DNA from: Desulfobacterales bacterium
Lineage (GTDB): Bacteria; Desulfobacterota; Desulfobacteria; Desulfobacterales; JAHEIW01
Direction of reading: 5' to 3'
NCBI GenBank assembly: GCA_030066985.1
Contig: JASJAN010000028.1
Location: 1 to 44,410, forward strand
DNA length: 44,410 nucleotides
In this document: positions 32,749 through 42,469 of the stretch, one piece after another
How the letters are laid out: every line of letters starts with the position of its first letter
Numbering within the stretch: position 1 is the first letter of the stretch
Notes under the pieces: generated by a model
The model's database searches: none
The model's input: only the letters and a program-made list of their open reading frames with translations
Told to the model about the DNA's origin: nothing
Program-made: the position numbers and the translations under genes

Positions 32749-34065
32749 TTAACGGCCTTTTACTCGCACGCCGCCACCCCGCTTTAAAAATCCCTCATAA
32801 TGACGACTCAACATATGCGATTCAATCTGGGCGACGGTATCAATCGCTACGCCCACCACAATCAGAAGGGCCGTACCCCCAAAATAAAATGGAACATCAA
32901 AGCGGGTGATTAAGATAGAAGGCAGCACGCAGACCGCTGAAACGTAGAAAGCACCGCCAAGTGTGATGCGCGTTAACACCTTGTCAATATAGTCAGCAGT
33001 GCGTTTTCCAGGGCGGATTCCGGGTATGTAGCCGCCCTGTTTTTTCATATTTTCAGCAACATCAACCGGGTTGAAAGTCACCGCTGTATAAAAATAACAG
33101 AAAAAGAAAATAAAGCCGACGAAGAGCAATTCATAAAAAACATTCCCCGGCCGCATGGTTTCTCCAATTGTTCTGATCCAGGGAATATTAATGAAATTGG
33201 CAATCGTTGCCGGAAACATAATGATCGATGAAGCAAAAATTGGCGGAATCACACCAGACGTATTAATTTTCAATGGCAGATGGGTACTCTGCCCTCCATA
33301 CATTTTTCGCCCCACCACCCGTTTGGCATATTGAACTGGGATGCGCCGTTGCCCTTGCTCAACAAAGATGATAAATCCGATCACGGCCACCATAAAAATG
33401 ACCAGAATCAGAACAACAAATATTCCCATTTCTCCGGTGGTCAGCAAGCGAAATGTATTTCCACCAGCAGTCGGCAGCCGGGCTACAATACCGGCAAAAA
33501 TAATCAGCGAAATGCCATTGCCGATACCGCGTTCGGTAATTTGCTCACCCAGCCACATGATAAAGGCAGTGCCGGCAGTTAGGGTAATCACGGTCATTAA
33601 TCTAAATGCCCAACCCGGAAATAAGACCACCGGGGCCCCACCCGGTGAGCTCATACTTTCCAGCCCAACGGCGATGCCGAAACCTTGAATAATGCTTAAA
33701 ATAACCGTTCCATAGCGGGTATATTGCGTAATTTTTTTGCGCCCCTGTTCGCCTTCTTTTTTTAGCTGTTCCAAATGCGGTACGACAACCGTTAATAGCT
33801 GCAATATGATTGAAGCGCTGATATAGGGCATAATGCCAAGCGCAAAAACCGACAGCCGTTCTAAGGCGCCCCCGGAAAACATATTAAAAATACCAAATAT
33901 GGTGCCTTCTGCCCTGGCAAAAAAGGATTCTAGCGCGGAAGAGTCGATTCCCGGAACAGGAACATGGACACCGATCCGGTAAACGATAAGCAATCCAAAC
34001 GTAAACAGAATGCGCTTTTTTAGCTCGGGTATTTTAAATATATTTTGAAACCCGCTACCAATCAT
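32749..34065 (-). CDS. secY: Protein translocase subunit SecY
   Basis: Core of the Sec translocon, 438 residues with ten helices. Features: [20 protein letters not shown] in TM1, the plug region [35 protein letters not shown], and the C-terminal [19 protein letters not shown]. The start ATG overlaps the rplO stop by 4 nt (ATGA), so they are translationally coupled. Gene order spc: rpmD-rplO-secY. Confidence 0.98.
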   Translation of the reverse strand: MIGSGFQNIFKIPELKKRILFTFGLLIVYRIGVHVPVPGIDSSALESFFARAEGTIFGIFNMFSGGALERLSVFALGIMPYISASIILQLLTVVVPHLEQLKKEGEQGRKKITQYTRYGTVILSIIQGFGIAVGLESMSSPGGAPVVLFPGWAFRLMTVITLTAGTAFIMWLGEQITERGIGNGISLIIFAGIVARLPTAGGNTFRLLTTGEMGIFVVLILVIFMVAVIGFIIFVEQGQRRIPVQYAKRVVGRKMYGGQSTHLPLKINTSGVIPPIFASSIIMFPATIANFINIPWIRTIGETMRPGNVFYELLFVGFIFFFCYFYTAVTFNPVDVAENMKKQGGYIPGIRPGKRTADYIDKVLTRITLGGAFYVSAVCVLPSILITRFDVPFYFGGTALLIVVGVAIDTVAQIESHMLSRHYEGFLKRGGGVRVKGR

Positions 34066-34505
34066 TGAATAACCTCTACCGTACCGCCAGCAGCTTCGAT
34101 TTTTTCGCGGGCAGCCTTGCTGACATGATGTATTTTGACATTGAGGGCCACTTTAATTTCCCCCTGTCCCAACAACTTAATCCCGTCTTTTGGGCCCTTT
34201 ACAAGTCCGGCTTTCACAAGCGCGGCTTCATCGACCAAACTACCGCTCTCAAATCGCAGTAAATCTCTGACATTGATGACAGCAATCTGCTTTTTAAAAA
34301 TATTGGTAAATCCGCGTTTGGGAAGACGCCGCTGAATCGGCATTTGCCCACCTTCATAACCGGGTCTGACCCCGCCGCCGGAGCGACTGTTGTAACCTTT
34401 ACTGCCTCGGCCAGCAGTCTTGCCCCGGCCGGTTCCGACACCGCGTCCCAGACGACGGTTGGGTCTACGCGATTTTGAAGACGGCGATAGTTCATGAAGC
34501 TTCAT
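34062..34505 (-). CDS. rplO: Ribosomal protein L15
   Basis: Large-subunit protein of 147 residues. It starts [34 protein letters not shown], with a Gly/Arg-rich loop ([27 protein letters not shown]), and ends [12 protein letters not shown]. The stop overlaps the secY start by 4 nt. rpmD ends 4 nt upstream. Confidence 0.98.
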   Translation of the reverse strand: MKLHELSPSSKSRRPNRRLGRGVGTGRGKTAGRGSKGYNSRSGGGVRPGYEGGQMPIQRRLPKRGFTNIFKKQIAVINVRDLLRFESGSLVDEAALVKAGLVKGPKDGIKLLGQGEIKVALNVKIHHVSKAAREKIEAAGGTVEVIQ

Positions 34506-34509
34506 CGAC

Positions 34510-34689
34510 CTACTCCTCAGTGCTCACTAAATGCGAAACTTTGTTGATCATACCCCTAATTTCAGGCGTATCTTTAAGTTCGACCGTTTTATTGATGCGG
34601 GTTAATCCCATACCCCGCAGGACTTTACGTTGCTTTGGTGGCCTGCCGATCATGCTTCGAACCAGCTTTACTTTTATCGTTGCAGCCAT
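34510..34689 (-). CDS. rpmD: Ribosomal protein L30
   Basis: L30, 59 residues: [20 protein letters not shown], then [20 protein letters not shown]. The ATG at 34689 has AAGGA 8 nt upstream; 18 further open codons upstream are not used because L30 starts here in relatives. It lies between rpsE and rplO. Confidence 0.96.
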   Translation of the reverse strand: MAATIKVKLVRSMIGRPPKQRKVLRGMGLTRINKTVELKDTPEIRGMINKVSHLVSTEE

Positions 34690-34749
34690 TTTTATGATCC
34701 TTATGAATAATACTGTTCCCGTGTTGCAAAATGTTTTGCCCAATCAGCA

Positions 34750-35244
34750 CTAAAGATCTTCTACTGAAATACCTCTTCTGGCAGCCACCATTTCACGACT
34801 TTCAAGCCGCTCAAGACCATTCACTGTCGCTTTCACCAGATTGTGAGGGTTATGAGAACCGAGACACTTTGTTAATATATTTTGGACGCCAACGGCTTCT
34901 AAAACCGCTCTAACGGCACCTCCCGCAATAACGCCAGTGCCCTCTGCAGCCGGTTTGAGCAGTACCTTGCCTGCTCCAAAACGGCCAATAATTTCATAGG
35001 GGATCGTACCTTCATTTAAAGGCACCGATATCATATTCTTTTTTGCCTTTTCGACCCCTTTGCGGATAGCTTCGGGCACTTCTCCGGCTTTGCCAAGACC
35101 AAATCCAACCGAGCCTTGACCATCGCCGACAACAACGATTGCGCTGAAACTAAATCGACGACCCCCTTTGACCACTTTGGCCACCCGATTGATATGGACT
35201 ACTTTGTCGATAAATTGCGTTTCATCTATTTCTGATTTTAACAA
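34750..35244 (-). CDS. rpsE: Ribosomal protein S5
   Basis: S5, 164 residues. It has the double-stranded RNA-binding part ([53 protein letters not shown]) and [20 protein letters not shown]. It begins [10 protein letters not shown] with GGAGGC upstream. rplR lies 146 nt further upstream, across a GCAAAG fold-back. Confidence 0.98.
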   Translation of the reverse strand: MLKSEIDETQFIDKVVHINRVAKVVKGGRRFSFSAIVVVGDGQGSVGFGLGKAGEVPEAIRKGVEKAKKNMISVPLNEGTIPYEIIGRFGAGKVLLKPAAEGTGVIAGGAVRAVLEAVGVQNILTKCLGSHNPHNLVKATVNGLERLESREMVAARRGISVEDL

Positions 35245-35264
35245 AAGCCTGCCTCCTTGTATTC

Positions 35265-35346
35265 CGCACGCAAAGCCGCAAAGCCCGCAAAGGAAAGATC
35301 TTCTTTATTTAATCTAAGTGCTTTGCGTCTTGGCGTCTTTGCGTGA
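35265..35346 (-). repeat. GCAAAG-type fold-back between rplR and rpsE
   Basis: The arm at 35265-35293 (CGCACGCAAAGCCGCAAAGC, then CCGCAAAGG) is complementary to the arm at 35318-35346 (GTGCTTTGCGTCTTGGCGTC, then TTTGCGTGA). The unit is about 8-9 nt; the loop is 24 nt. Related single-arm copies lie at 2131-2160 and 16784-16809. Confidence 0.8.
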
Positions 35347-35390
35347 GAACTATTCGGTTGCGTCTATACTCATTTCGAATTATCAGATTC

Positions 35391-35759
35391 TCAAAATTTT
35401 AAACCGGCCTTACGCGCACCGTCCGAAACGGCTTTTATGCGGCCGTGATACAAAAAACCATTACGGTCAAACACGACTTGTTTGACACCTTTTTCCATAG
35501 CGCGTTTGCCGATTATCTCCCCCACGGTATTGGCATTGCTCAATTTATTCTTAGATTCAGGTTTTTCCCGTACGGCCTTTTCCGTGCTTGAAGCCGAAGC
35601 AAGGGTTTTCCCCGCAGAATCGTCGATCACCTGCGCATAAATGTGTTTGGCACTTCTAAACACACACAGCCGGGGTCGATCGGCAGAGCCAACCAATTTT
35701 TTGCGTATTCTTTTTTTTCGTTTCAGCCGCGCTTGTGTTTTTGGATTAAGTGTTCCCAT
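35391..35759 (-). CDS. rplR: Ribosomal protein L18
   Basis: 5S-rRNA-binding protein of 122 residues. Signatures: [37 protein letters not shown] near the start, and [30 protein letters not shown] at the end. The stop is immediately beside a short spacer with rpsE and the fold-back. Confidence 0.97.
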   Translation of the reverse strand: MGTLNPKTQARLKRKKRIRKKLVGSADRPRLCVFRSAKHIYAQVIDDSAGKTLASASSTEKAVREKPESKNKLSNANTVGEIIGKRAMEKGVKQVVFDRNGFLYHGRIKAVSDGARKAGLKF

Positions 35760-35827
35760 TTTCTGATGCCTGTTTTTAGGCGGGCTGAAAGCTGGTTGCT
35801 TTATACCCGCTTTTTATGGATAAGCTT

Positions 35828-36373
35828 TTACTGAGCCGCAGCGCCCGCTTTGCCTGCTTTGCGCCGTATGCGTTCCTCGGCGTACTTTATGCCTTTTCCT
35901 TTATAGGGCTCCGGGGGCCTTATTTTGCGAATCGCAGCAGCCGCCAGACCCAATTTTTCTTTATCGATACTGCTTAATTTAATGATGGTATTGCGATCAA
36001 TTGAAGCGGCTACGCCTTCCGGCAAATCAAACTGCACCGGATTTGAATAGCCCACATTAAGGATAATACTATTGCCCTTGGTTTCAGCGCGGTATCCGAT
36101 GCCATTTATAACCAAGGTGCGCTCAAATCCCTTATTGACGCCGGCGATCATGTTGGCCACCAGGCTTCTGGTCATTCCCTGAAGTGCACGGCTGGTTCTT
36201 TTATCCTCAAAAGGCACGACGCTTAAGACACCGTCTTCAATTTTCAGGTCCACGGCAGGATGAATCGATCGCGATAGTTTTCCTTTTTCGCCTTGGACCG
36301 TAAGGACCCTGTTTTCAAATGTTAGTTTGGTTTTGTCCGGAATGGGTACCGGTTTTTTCCCGACTCGTGACAT
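35828..36373 (-). CDS. rplF: Ribosomal protein L6
   Basis: L6, 181 residues, made of two related halves: MSRVGKKPVPIPDKTKLTFE and the C-terminal RNA-binding IRPPEPYKGKGIKYAEERIRRKAGKAG. Sits between rpsH and rplR. The 114-nt gap before it (36374-36487) contains a short TAAACC-ATAA-GGTTTA hairpin and nothing else I can identify. Confidence 0.98.
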   Translation of the reverse strand: MSRVGKKPVPIPDKTKLTFENRVLTVQGEKGKLSRSIHPAVDLKIEDGVLSVVPFEDKRTSRALQGMTRSLVANMIAGVNKGFERTLVINGIGYRAETKGNSIILNVGYSNPVQFDLPEGVAASIDRNTIIKLSSIDKEKLGLAAAAIRKIRPPEPYKGKGIKYAEERIRRKAGKAGAAAQ

Positions 36374-36487
36374 ATGTTACTCCCACATTCGTAAACCATA
36401 AGGTTTAAGTCTCAAGCATCTTGCTAAAGATTGGATCTTTTTACGATCTGCCGCGTAGGTTTTAGAGTTTACTGACGAACCAAGTGG

Positions 36488-36886
36488 CTACCACACGTTG
36501 CAAAGGATCTCGCCACCAACGTTTTCCTGTCGAGCTTTTTTATCTGTCATGATGCCTTTGGATGTGGATAAAATCGAAATCCCCATACCATTGTAGACCG
36601 GTTTAATATCATTGCTTTTCACATAAACCCGACAACTGGGTTTACTAATACGCTTTAGCCCGTAAACCACATTAGACTGCCCTGGACCGAATTTGAGGTA
36701 AATGCGCAAAATACCCTGCTTACCGTCTTTAAGGAACTTGTAATTTTTGATGAAACCTTCGTCCTTTAAAATCCTGGCAATGTCTGTTTTAAGCTTGGAT
36801 CCCGGCACATCAACGCTGTTAAATCTGGCTTTGACACCATTGCGAATTCGCGTCAACATATCGGCTATCGGATCGCTTACCGCCAT
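36488..36886 (-). CDS. rpsH: Ribosomal protein S8
   Basis: S8, 132 residues: [20 protein letters not shown] at the start, and the C-terminal [33 protein letters not shown]. In E. coli S8 controls the spc operon by binding its mRNA near rplE; no such site was checked here. AGGAGAA precedes the ATG. Confidence 0.98.
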   Translation of the reverse strand: MAVSDPIADMLTRIRNGVKARFNSVDVPGSKLKTDIARILKDEGFIKNYKFLKDGKQGILRIYLKFGPGQSNVVYGLKRISKPSCRVYVKSNDIKPVYNGMGISILSTSKGIMTDKKARQENVGGEILCNVW

Positions 36887-36914
36887 TATCTTCTCCTGTG
36901 TTTGATACGTGAGC

Positions 36915-37039
36915 CTTGAAACTTGAAACTTGATACTAGAAACCAGTCATTAAAGCCAATATTCAAACCTGCCTGTCAAACTGGGACAGGAATTGGGGAT
37001 TATCAAATTTCCAATTTCGAGTTTCCAGTTTCCAAAATT
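36915..37039 (-). repeat. GAAACTT-type fold-back between rpsN and rpsH
   Basis: The arm at 36915-36943 (TTGAAACTTGAAACTTGATA theme, period 7-8) pairs with the arm at 37004-37039 (AATTTCCAATTTCGAGTTTC, then CAGTTTCC). The 60-nt loop holds a second hairpin, CCTGTC-AAACTGG-GACAGG. The outer end of the right arm overlaps the rpsN stop codon. Confidence 0.75.
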
Positions 37040-37223
37040 ACCAACTCGATTTTACAACTCCGGGGAGTTTGCCTTCGGATGCAAAAACCCGGAAGCAAAT
37101 ACGACAAAGTCCAAATTTTCTGAGATATCCTCTGGGTCTTCCACAGATCGGACAGCGATTATACTGTCGAACCTGAAACTTGGGTTTTCGCATTGCTTTA
37201 TTTCGAAGCGCTTTTTTGGCCAA
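37038..37223 (-). CDS. rpsN: Ribosomal protein S14 type Z, zinc-binding
   Basis: The short, zinc form of S14, 61 residues. Cys24, Cys27, Cys40 and Cys43 (CPICG, CRICF) form the zinc site. The end ([13 protein letters not shown]) is standard. rplE ends 10 nt upstream. Confidence 0.98.
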   Translation of the reverse strand: MAKKALRNKAMRKPKFQVRQYNRCPICGRPRGYLRKFGLCRICFRVFASEGKLPGVVKSSW

Positions 37224-37233
37224 ATCTGCCTCC

Positions 37234-37773
37234 CTAATTTTTAAACGGCATTCCCATCAAGCCCAACAACTGCCTGCCTTCATCGTCTGTCTGGGCTGTA
37301 GTTACAATGCTGATATTGAGACCTTTGATCTTATCTATTTTATCGTAATCAATCTCCGGGAAAATGATGTGCTCTTTAATCCCCAGAGAGTAATTGCCAC
37401 GACCGTCAAATGCTTTGGCGGAAACACCTCTAAAGTCTCTAACACGCGCCAGCGCGATATTGACCAGTTTATAGTAAAAATCGTACATCCGTAGTTGTCG
37501 TAGGGTAACCATGCAACCGATCGGCATCCCCTCTCTTAGTTTAAATGCCGCAATGGACTTTTTAGCGCGGGTGATCACCGGCTTTTGCCCTGCGATTGCC
37601 TTGAGTTCTTCGGCCGCAGCATCCAGCACTTTTATATTCTGGATGGCCTCGCCCAGTCCCATGTTAAGAACGATTTTGTCCAGTTTGGGAACCTGCATTT
37701 TGTTTTTGTAACCGAAGTTGTCCATGAGCTTGGGCACGACTTCGTTTTCATATATCGTTTTTAATTGTGACAT
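37234..37773 (-). CDS. rplE: Ribosomal protein L5
   Basis: L5, 179 residues, a 5S-rRNA binder. Signatures: [40 protein letters not shown] and [31 protein letters not shown]-type purine stretch upstream of the ATG. Lies between rplX and rpsN with short gaps. Confidence 0.98.
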   Translation of the reverse strand: MSQLKTIYENEVVPKLMDNFGYKNKMQVPKLDKIVLNMGLGEAIQNIKVLDAAAEELKAIAGQKPVITRAKKSIAAFKLREGMPIGCMVTLRQLRMYDFYYKLVNIALARVRDFRGVSAKAFDGRGNYSLGIKEHIIFPEIDYDKIDKIKGLNISIVTTAQTDDEGRQLLGLMGMPFKN

Positions 37774-37794
37774 CGCCTTCCTCCGTGCGCCGGA

Positions 37795-38124
37795 TTAAGT
37801 ATCGATTGCTTCTCCGCACTTAACACAAAGCCGAATTTTTTTTCCATCTTCCAGATGCTGCATCTTAACCCGTGTTGCTTTAATGCACTTGTTGCACATA
37901 ATCATCACATTGGAGATGCGAACCGGCGCTTCACCTTCTACGATACCGCCCTGTCTGTTTTTTGCGCTGGCTCTGGTATGGCGCTTAATCAGATTAATTT
38001 TTTCAATGAGCAACTGGCTCTTTTCGCGATCAACCTTGAGCACCTTACCGATTTTACCCTTGTCCTTACCAGCAATAACCTTGACTTTATCGTCTTTTTT
38101 TATCCGTATTTTATTCTGAAGCAT
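37795..38124 (-). CDS. rplX: Ribosomal protein L24 with C-terminal zinc motif
   Basis: L24, 109 residues. The KOW part ([21 protein letters not shown]) is followed by a C-terminal zinc-ribbon-like pair, Cys77/Cys80 and Cys100/Cys103. GGGAATCC precedes the ATG. A fold-back lies just upstream, between it and rplN. Confidence 0.97.
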   Translation of the reverse strand: MLQNKIRIKKDDKVKVIAGKDKGKIGKVLKVDREKSQLLIEKINLIKRHTRASAKNRQGGIVEGEAPVRISNVMIMCNKCIKATRVKMQHLEDGKKIRLCVKCGEAIDT

Positions 38125-38139
38125 AGCTGGATTCCCGTT

Positions 38140-38239
38140 TTGGTTATTGGTTATTAGTTATTCGTTATTGGGAGCGACACATTTTGACGGTATTGCCCAT
38201 CTCATGATACCAATAACCTATAACAAATTACGAATAACA
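38140..38239 (-). repeat. GTTATT-type fold-back between rplN and rplX
   Basis: The arm at 38140-38173 (GGTTATTGGTTATTAGTTAT, then TCGTTATTGG) pairs with the arm at 38206-38239 (CCAATAACCTATAACAAATT, then ACGAATAAC). The loop is 32 nt. The same theme is used at 40679-40777 and 41097-41198. Confidence 0.8.
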
Positions 38240-38243
38240 TCTA

Positions 38244-38612
38244 TTAGAGCACCTCCGGTGCTAACGAAATAATTTTCATGAATCGTTTGGCGCGCAATTC
38301 TCTGGCGACAGGCCCAAAAATTCGGGTACCGATTGGCTCTCGCGAAGCGTTGACCAAAACAGCAGAATTATCATCAAATCGGATATAAGAGCCATCTGGG
38401 CGACGGATCTCTTTTTTGGTTCTAACCACAACCGCTTTTAAGACATCACCTTTTTTGACCTTGGCATTCGGCAAGGCTTCCTTTACCGCCACAACAATGA
38501 TATCCCCAACTCTGGCATATCGCCTACGGGAGCCGCCTAACACTTTAATGCAATACAACACTTTGGCTCCGGAATTATCGGCTACATTAAGCCGTGTTTC
38601 TGACTGAATCAT
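38244..38612 (-). CDS. rplN: Ribosomal protein L14
   Basis: L14, 122 residues: [27 protein letters not shown] at the start, and [31 protein letters not shown] later. All standard. Gap of 18 nt from rpsQ. Confidence 0.98.
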   Translation of the reverse strand: MIQSETRLNVADNSGAKVLYCIKVLGGSRRRYARVGDIIVVAVKEALPNAKVKKGDVLKAVVVRTKKEIRRPDGSYIRFDDNSAVLVNASREPIGTRIFGPVARELRAKRFMKIISLAPEVL

Positions 38613-38630
38613 GATATCGTTTCCTTGAAA

Positions 38631-38888
38631 TTAAACCGCTTTTTTAACGATTTTTACGACCCGCCACCTTTTTGAGCGGCTCAATGGGCGGCATTCTGTC
38701 AGCATGACCGTATCCCCAATTTGACAGCTGTTGCCTTGGTCGTGAGCAGCAAATTTGGCCCGTCGTCGGATATATTTGTGGTAGAATTTATGCTTAACCA
38801 GTCGCTCAACCAAGACCACCACTGTTTTGTCCATCTTGTTGCTGACGACTGTACCCACCAATTGTCTTTTCATTCCTTGTTTTTTCAT
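38631..38888 (-). CDS. rpsQ: Ribosomal protein S17
   Basis: S17, about 85 residues: [24 protein letters not shown], then [33 protein letters not shown]. The ATG at 38888 is used, 7 nt after the rpmC stop; an in-frame TTG at 38906 overlaps the rpmC end and another ATG lies five codons inside. The start is therefore uncertain by a few residues. Confidence 0.95.
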   Translation of the reverse strand: MKKQGMKRQLVGTVVSNKMDKTVVVLVERLVKHKFYHKYIRRRAKFAAHDQGNSCQIGDTVMLTECRPLSRSKRWRVVKIVKKAV

Positions 38889-38895
38889 GACCTTA

Positions 38896-39105
38896 TTATT
38901 CTTCAACCGTCTTGTTTTTTAATTCAGTTTCGCGAATGATGGTTTTTACCTGAGCAATATCTCTGCGTGTCCGCTTCATTTTATTGGGGTTTTCAAGCTG
39001 CCCGATTTCGTGTTGAAAACGAAGATTAAACAATTCTTCTTTTAGATCGTTAACCTTACGGTTTAATTCTTCAAGGTTCATTTCTTTTATCTCACTGACT
39101 TTCAT
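38896..39105 (-). CDS. rpmC: Ribosomal protein L29
   Basis: L29, 69 residues, two helices: [20 protein letters not shown], then [20 protein letters not shown]. The start overlaps the rplP stop by one base (TGATG), a sign of coupled translation. Confidence 0.97.
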   Translation of the reverse strand: MKVSEIKEMNLEELNRKVNDLKEELFNLRFQHEIGQLENPNKMKRTRRDIAQVKTIIRETELKNKTVEE

Positions 39106-39518
39106 CAGGCCTCACTCCTCTCAACAAACCGCGTTTTTACTGAAAGTTTATGGCCTGCCAGGCGAAATGCCTCTTTGGCGGTTTCTTTGTCCACGCCTTG
39201 CATTTCATAAAGAATTCTGCCGGGTCGAATCACCGCTACCCAACCTTCCGGAGCACCTTTGCCTTTTCCCATGCGGACTTCAGCCGGCTTTTTGGTAAAC
39301 GGTTTATCAGGAAAAATTCTTATCCAGATTCGACCACCTCTTTTAATATGACGCGTCATCGCAATTCTTGCTGCCTCAATTTGTTTCGCGCTGATGGTGC
39401 CACAACCGGTGGCCTGCAAGCCGTATTCGCCAAAATTCAGACTAGATCCCCGCCGGGCAATGCCTCGCATGCGGCCTTTTTGTTGTTTGCGAAATTTTAC
39501 TTTTTTAGGACTTAGCAT
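39105..39518 (-). CDS. rplP: Ribosomal protein L16
   Basis: L16, 137 residues: [70 protein letters not shown]. All conserved elements present. It overlaps rpmC by one base; a fold-back separates it from rpsC. Confidence 0.98.
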   Translation of the reverse strand: MLSPKKVKFRKQQKGRMRGIARRGSSLNFGEYGLQATGCGTISAKQIEAARIAMTRHIKRGGRIWIRIFPDKPFTKKPAEVRMGKGKGAPEGWVAVIRPGRILYEMQGVDKETAKEAFRLAGHKLSVKTRFVERSEA

Positions 39519-39527
39519 TTTTTTACT

Positions 39528-39598
39528 CCGGTTACGCGTTCCGGGTTACGAGTTTTTCTGTTTTTTACGCGCAACGCGCAACACGCAATGCGCAACTG
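39528..39598 (-). repeat. GCGCAAC-type fold-back between rpsC and rplP
   Basis: The arm at 39528-39551 (GGTTACGCGTTCCGGGTTAC theme) pairs with the arm at 39567-39598 (ACGCGCAACGCGCAACACGC, then AATGCGCAAC). About 14 of 20 central positions are complementary; the loop is 15 nt. The rest of the 39519-39645 spacer has no gene. Confidence 0.75.
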
Positions 39599-39645
39599 TT
39601 ATTGTTTTGTATTAAAAACCCAATTATCGGAAAATGCCTTGAATT

Positions 39646-40299
39646 TTATGCCTCAGCAATTTCCTCTTCATCTTTCTTTAGTATTTCACCCTTGAAAATA
39701 AACACTTTTACACCAATAACGCCATATGTGGTTCGGGCTTCGATGAAGCCATAATCGATATCAGCCCGCAAAGTGTGCAGCGGAACCCGGCCTTCACGAT
39801 ACCATTCGGTTCGGGCCATCTCCGCGCCACCCAGTCGACCCGAACAGATAATCTTCACACCCAGGGCACCAAATCGCATCGCGGAAGACACACCGCGCTT
39901 CATCGCACGCCGAAACGCCACCCGCCTCTCAATCTGCAGCGCCACATTCTCGGCAACCAATTGGGCATCGATCTCAGGTTTGCGAACTTCCTGGATATCG
40001 ATCAAAATCTCACGGTCCGTCATCTTTTCAATTTCATTTTTAAGCTGTGATATCTCAGAGCCTTTTTTACCGATGACAATACCGGGCCTGGAGGTATAAA
40101 TGCGCAGACGGACACGCTTGGACGATCGTTCAATTTCAATTCTGGAAACACCTGCATGATAAAGTTTTTCTTTGACAAACTTTCTCAAGCGATAGTCTTC
40201 CAAAATATATTCGGCGTAGTTTTTCCCACCAAACCAACGGGATTCCCACGTTTTGACAATTCCCAATCTCAATCCAACTGGATTAACTTTCTGACCCAA
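39646..40299 (-). CDS. rpsC: Ribosomal protein S3
   Basis: S3, 217 residues. It begins at TTG at 40299 ([22 protein letters not shown] follows), because AAAGGAGG lies 7 nt upstream; 38 codons of open frame before it overlap rplV and are not used. The KH domain has [13 protein letters not shown]. The C-terminal half ([30 protein letters not shown]) is standard. A TTG start is rare for such a highly expressed gene. Confidence 0.97.
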   Translation of the reverse strand: MGQKVNPVGLRLGIVKTWESRWFGGKNYAEYILEDYRLRKFVKEKLYHAGVSRIEIERSSKRVRLRIYTSRPGIVIGKKGSEISQLKNEIEKMTDREILIDIQEVRKPEIDAQLVAENVALQIERRVAFRRAMKRGVSSAMRFGALGVKIICSGRLGGAEMARTEWYREGRVPLHTLRADIDYGFIEARTTYGVIGVKVFIFKGEILKKDEEEIAEA

Positions 40300-40322
40300 G
40301 CTTTTACCTCCTTTGTTAAGCG

Positions 40323-40664
40323 CTAAGCTGAAGATTCTTCGTCTAAAATGACGGTAATGTGACTGGTGCGTTTTAATATTCGGGTGCCTCTGCCCCGAGC
40401 CCTGGCCCGCCACCGTTTCAAAGTGGGGCCCTGGTCGGCTGTAACATTGCGAACCACCAGCAAATCAATGTCGACATCCGGATTCTGATCGGCATTGGCC
40501 ACCGCTGAACGGATGACTTTCTCCAATATCCCGGCGGCTTTCTGGGGCATAAATTTAAGTGTATTTAAAGCCGTTTCGACCGGCTTGCCTTTTACAGCCC
40601 CGACCAATTTATGGACTTTACGGGGCGATATTCGCATATATTTTGCAGAGGCTTTGACTTCCAT
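40323..40664 (-). CDS. rplV: Ribosomal protein L22
   Basis: L22, 113 residues: [22 protein letters not shown], then the tunnel loop and [24 protein letters not shown]. 140 nt gap to rpsS with a fold-back. Confidence 0.98.
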   Translation of the reverse strand: MEVKASAKYMRISPRKVHKLVGAVKGKPVETALNTLKFMPQKAAGILEKVIRSAVANADQNPDVDIDLLVVRNVTADQGPTLKRWRARARGRGTRILKRTSHITVILDEESSA

Positions 40665-40678
40665 CAGTTTTGTCCTTG

Positions 40679-40804
40679 CTATCTGTTATTCGTTAATGGC
40701 CTTGCCCACATATCAAATAAAGGAACCGGCTCGATTTCGCTTTAACTAGTAACCAATAACGAACACCGAATAACGCCAGTTGAGCTTTAGCTCAATTGGA
40801 CTGG
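40679..40804 (-). repeat. GTTATT-type fold-back plus hairpin between rpsS and rplV
   Basis: The arm at 40679-40701 (GTTATTCGTTAATGG) pairs in part with the arm at 40746-40777 (AACCAATAACGAACACCGAA, then TAACG). Beside it a separate strong hairpin, CCAGTTGAGCT (40776-40786) with AGCTCAATTGG (40789-40799), has an 11-bp stem and a 2-nt loop and lies just past the rpsS stop. There is no T-run after the hairpin, so it is more like an mRNA-stabilising or processing structure than a terminator. Confidence 0.7.
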
Positions 40805-41083
40805 TTATTTTAAGCGTGATTTTTTATCACCCGCATGTCCGTAAAAAGTCCGGGTCGGCGAAAATTCCCCCAGTTTGTGACCGACCATGTTCTCGGAAAC
40901 AAACACCGGTATAAATTTTCGGCCGTTATGGACAGCCAGTGTCACACCGACCATCTCCGGAACTATTGTAGAACGCCGCGACCAGGTTTTAACAACCTGA
41001 CTACTGCGTGATGCCTGAGCCTCATTGACTCTCTTCAACAGGCGCTCATCAATATAAGGACCTTTTTTCAGCGAACGTGGCAT
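40805..41083 (-). CDS. rpsS: Ribosomal protein S19
   Basis: S19, 92 residues: [71 protein letters not shown]. Standard throughout. Fold-backs lie on both sides. Confidence 0.98.
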   Translation of the reverse strand: MPRSLKKGPYIDERLLKRVNEAQASRSSQVVKTWSRRSTIVPEMVGVTLAVHNGRKFIPVFVSENMVGHKLGEFSPTRTFYGHAGDKKSRLK

Positions 41084-41096
41084 ATATACTCCCGTG

Positions 41097-41198
41097 TTGG
41101 TTATTGGTTATTCGTTATTGGATATTAGTTATTGAATCAGCGCTTCGCCGCGCTCATCGCATCGCCAAGTAACGAATAACAGATAACCAATAACTAAT
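41097..41198 (-). repeat. GTTATT-type fold-back between rplB and rpsS
   Basis: The arm at 41097-41135 (GGTTATTGGTTATTCGTTAT, then TGGATATTAGTTATTG) pairs with the arm at 41168-41198 (AGTAACGAATAACAGATAAC, then CAATAACTAAT). The loop is 32 nt and GC-rich (GCGCTTCGCCGCGC). The right arm ends one base before the rplB stop. Same theme as 38140-38239. Confidence 0.8.
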
Positions 41199-41199
41199 C

Positions 41200-42021
41200 C
41201 TACTTTCTTTTTTTAACGATCAGACGATCGCTTTTTCTTTTGCGCCGGGTTTTAAAGCCCTTGGTGGGCCATCCCCATGGACTGCAAGGATGCCGCCCGC
41301 CGGACGAGCGACCTTCACCTCCACCCATCGGATGGTCAACCGGATTCATCGCCACCCCACGCACTTTTGGTCGGCGTCCCAACCAGCGCTTGCGACCGGC
41401 TTTGCCCAATGATTTGTTTTCATGTGCAACGTTGCCGATCTGCCCGATGGTGGCCTTGCATTTTAAAAGGACCATGCGGACTTCGCCAGACGGCATTTTA
41501 ATCAGGGCGTAAGCATCTTCTTTGGCCATCAGTTGAGCATAAGTGCCGGCACTGCGAACCATCTGCCCCCCCTTGCCCAACCGCATTTCGATATTATGGA
41601 TTTGCGTTCCCAAAGGTATATGGCTTAACGGCAACGTATTGCCGGGTTTAATGTCCGCCTCGGGACCGGATTCTACAATATCATTAACCTTAAGCCCTAC
41701 CGGTGCCAGAATGTAGCGCTTTTCTCCATCGGCATAATGCAAAAGGGCGATTCGAGCCGATCGGTTGGGATCGTATTCGATAGTGGCAACTTTGGCCGGA
41801 ATACCGATTTTATCCCGCTTAAAATCAATGACCCGATAATGTCGCTTATGACCACCTCCACGACGCCTGATGGTAATGCGTCCATGGGCATTGCGGCCAC
41901 CGGATTTTTTAAGTGGTTTTAGCAGTCCCTTTTCCGGCGTCTTGCGTGTAATCTCTTCGAGTGACGTATATGTCTGAAAACGCCTTCCGGGAGACGTCGG
42001 TTTTACCTTCTTGGTAATCAT
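41200..42021 (-). CDS. rplB: Ribosomal protein L2
   Basis: L2, 273 residues, close to the peptidyl-transferase centre. Conserved parts: [26 protein letters not shown], and [30 protein letters not shown] with the key His. A fold-back element with the 28-nt core separates it from rplW. Confidence 0.98.
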   Translation of the reverse strand: MITKKVKPTSPGRRFQTYTSLEEITRKTPEKGLLKPLKKSGGRNAHGRITIRRRGGGHKRHYRVIDFKRDKIGIPAKVATIEYDPNRSARIALLHYADGEKRYILAPVGLKVNDIVESGPEADIKPGNTLPLSHIPLGTQIHNIEMRLGKGGQMVRSAGTYAQLMAKEDAYALIKMPSGEVRMVLLKCKATIGQIGNVAHENKSLGKAGRKRWLGRRPKVRGVAMNPVDHPMGGGEGRSSGGRHPCSPWGWPTKGFKTRRKRKSDRLIVKKRK

Positions 42022-42042
42022 TTTATTCTCCTAACAAGAGAA

Positions 42043-42180
42043 GTGGTTTCAAAATCTCAGATCATGTTCGAGAGCAAGGCGTCCCTTGAATTGAAAGCGG
42101 AGCGTACACGAAAGTACGTGAGTATTTCAATTCGAGGGATAACACAGCTATCGGACATTAGATGGGGTTTTGAAAACACT
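42043..42180 (-). repeat. Fold-back element with conserved 28-nt core, copy 3
   Basis: The core lies at 42097-42124 in the opposite orientation to copies 1 and 2; its complement matches copy 1 at 25 of 28 positions. It holds the CGTAC-6 nt-GTACG hairpin. Arms AATTGAAA (42089-42096) and TTTCAATT (42125-42132) frame it, extended by CCCTTG and CGAGGG. Outermost pairing is between 42043-42070 and 42155-42180 (TTTCAAAA with TTTTGAAA). It occupies nearly the whole rplW-rplB gap in the S10 operon, the last place where an insertion would be expected to be tolerated without effect on transcription. Confidence 0.85.
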
Positions 42181-42181
42181 T

Positions 42182-42469
42182 CTAAGCTCCTTCAAAGAAA
42201 TCAATTCGCTCACCGGGCATCAAAGTAACAATGGCTTTTTTCCAATCCCGGCGCTTGCCAACGTTTCGACCTCTGCGTTTGACCTTACCCTTCACCTGCA
42301 TTGTCTGAACACTGGCGACTTTAACTTTAAATGCTGTTTCGATCGCCCGTTTGATTTCAATGCGATTGGCGCGTCGATCGACCTCAAATGTCAGCTGATT
42401 AGCAATTTCTTTCTGAATATTGGTTTTCTCAGTGATCAAAGGTCGTTTGATGATCTCGTATTGCATCAT
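42182..42469 (-). CDS. rplW: Ribosomal protein L23
   Basis: L23, 95 residues: [48 protein letters not shown], then [25 protein letters not shown]. It overlaps the end of rplD by 4 nt, so translation is coupled. Confidence 0.98.
   Translation of the reverse strand: MMQYEIIKRPLITEKTNIQKEIANQLTFEVDRRANRIEIKRAIETAFKVKVASVQTMQVKGKVKRRGRNVGKRRDWKKAIVTLMPGERIDFFEGA

Noticed and set aside
40300-40413. N-terminal extension of S3
   Set aside because: It overlaps rplV, and AAAGGAGG lies just before the TTG at 40299, which gives the standard S3 start.
40776-40799. Terminator after rpsS
   Set aside because: The 11-bp stem is strong, but no T-run follows on the minus strand and essential genes lie downstream.
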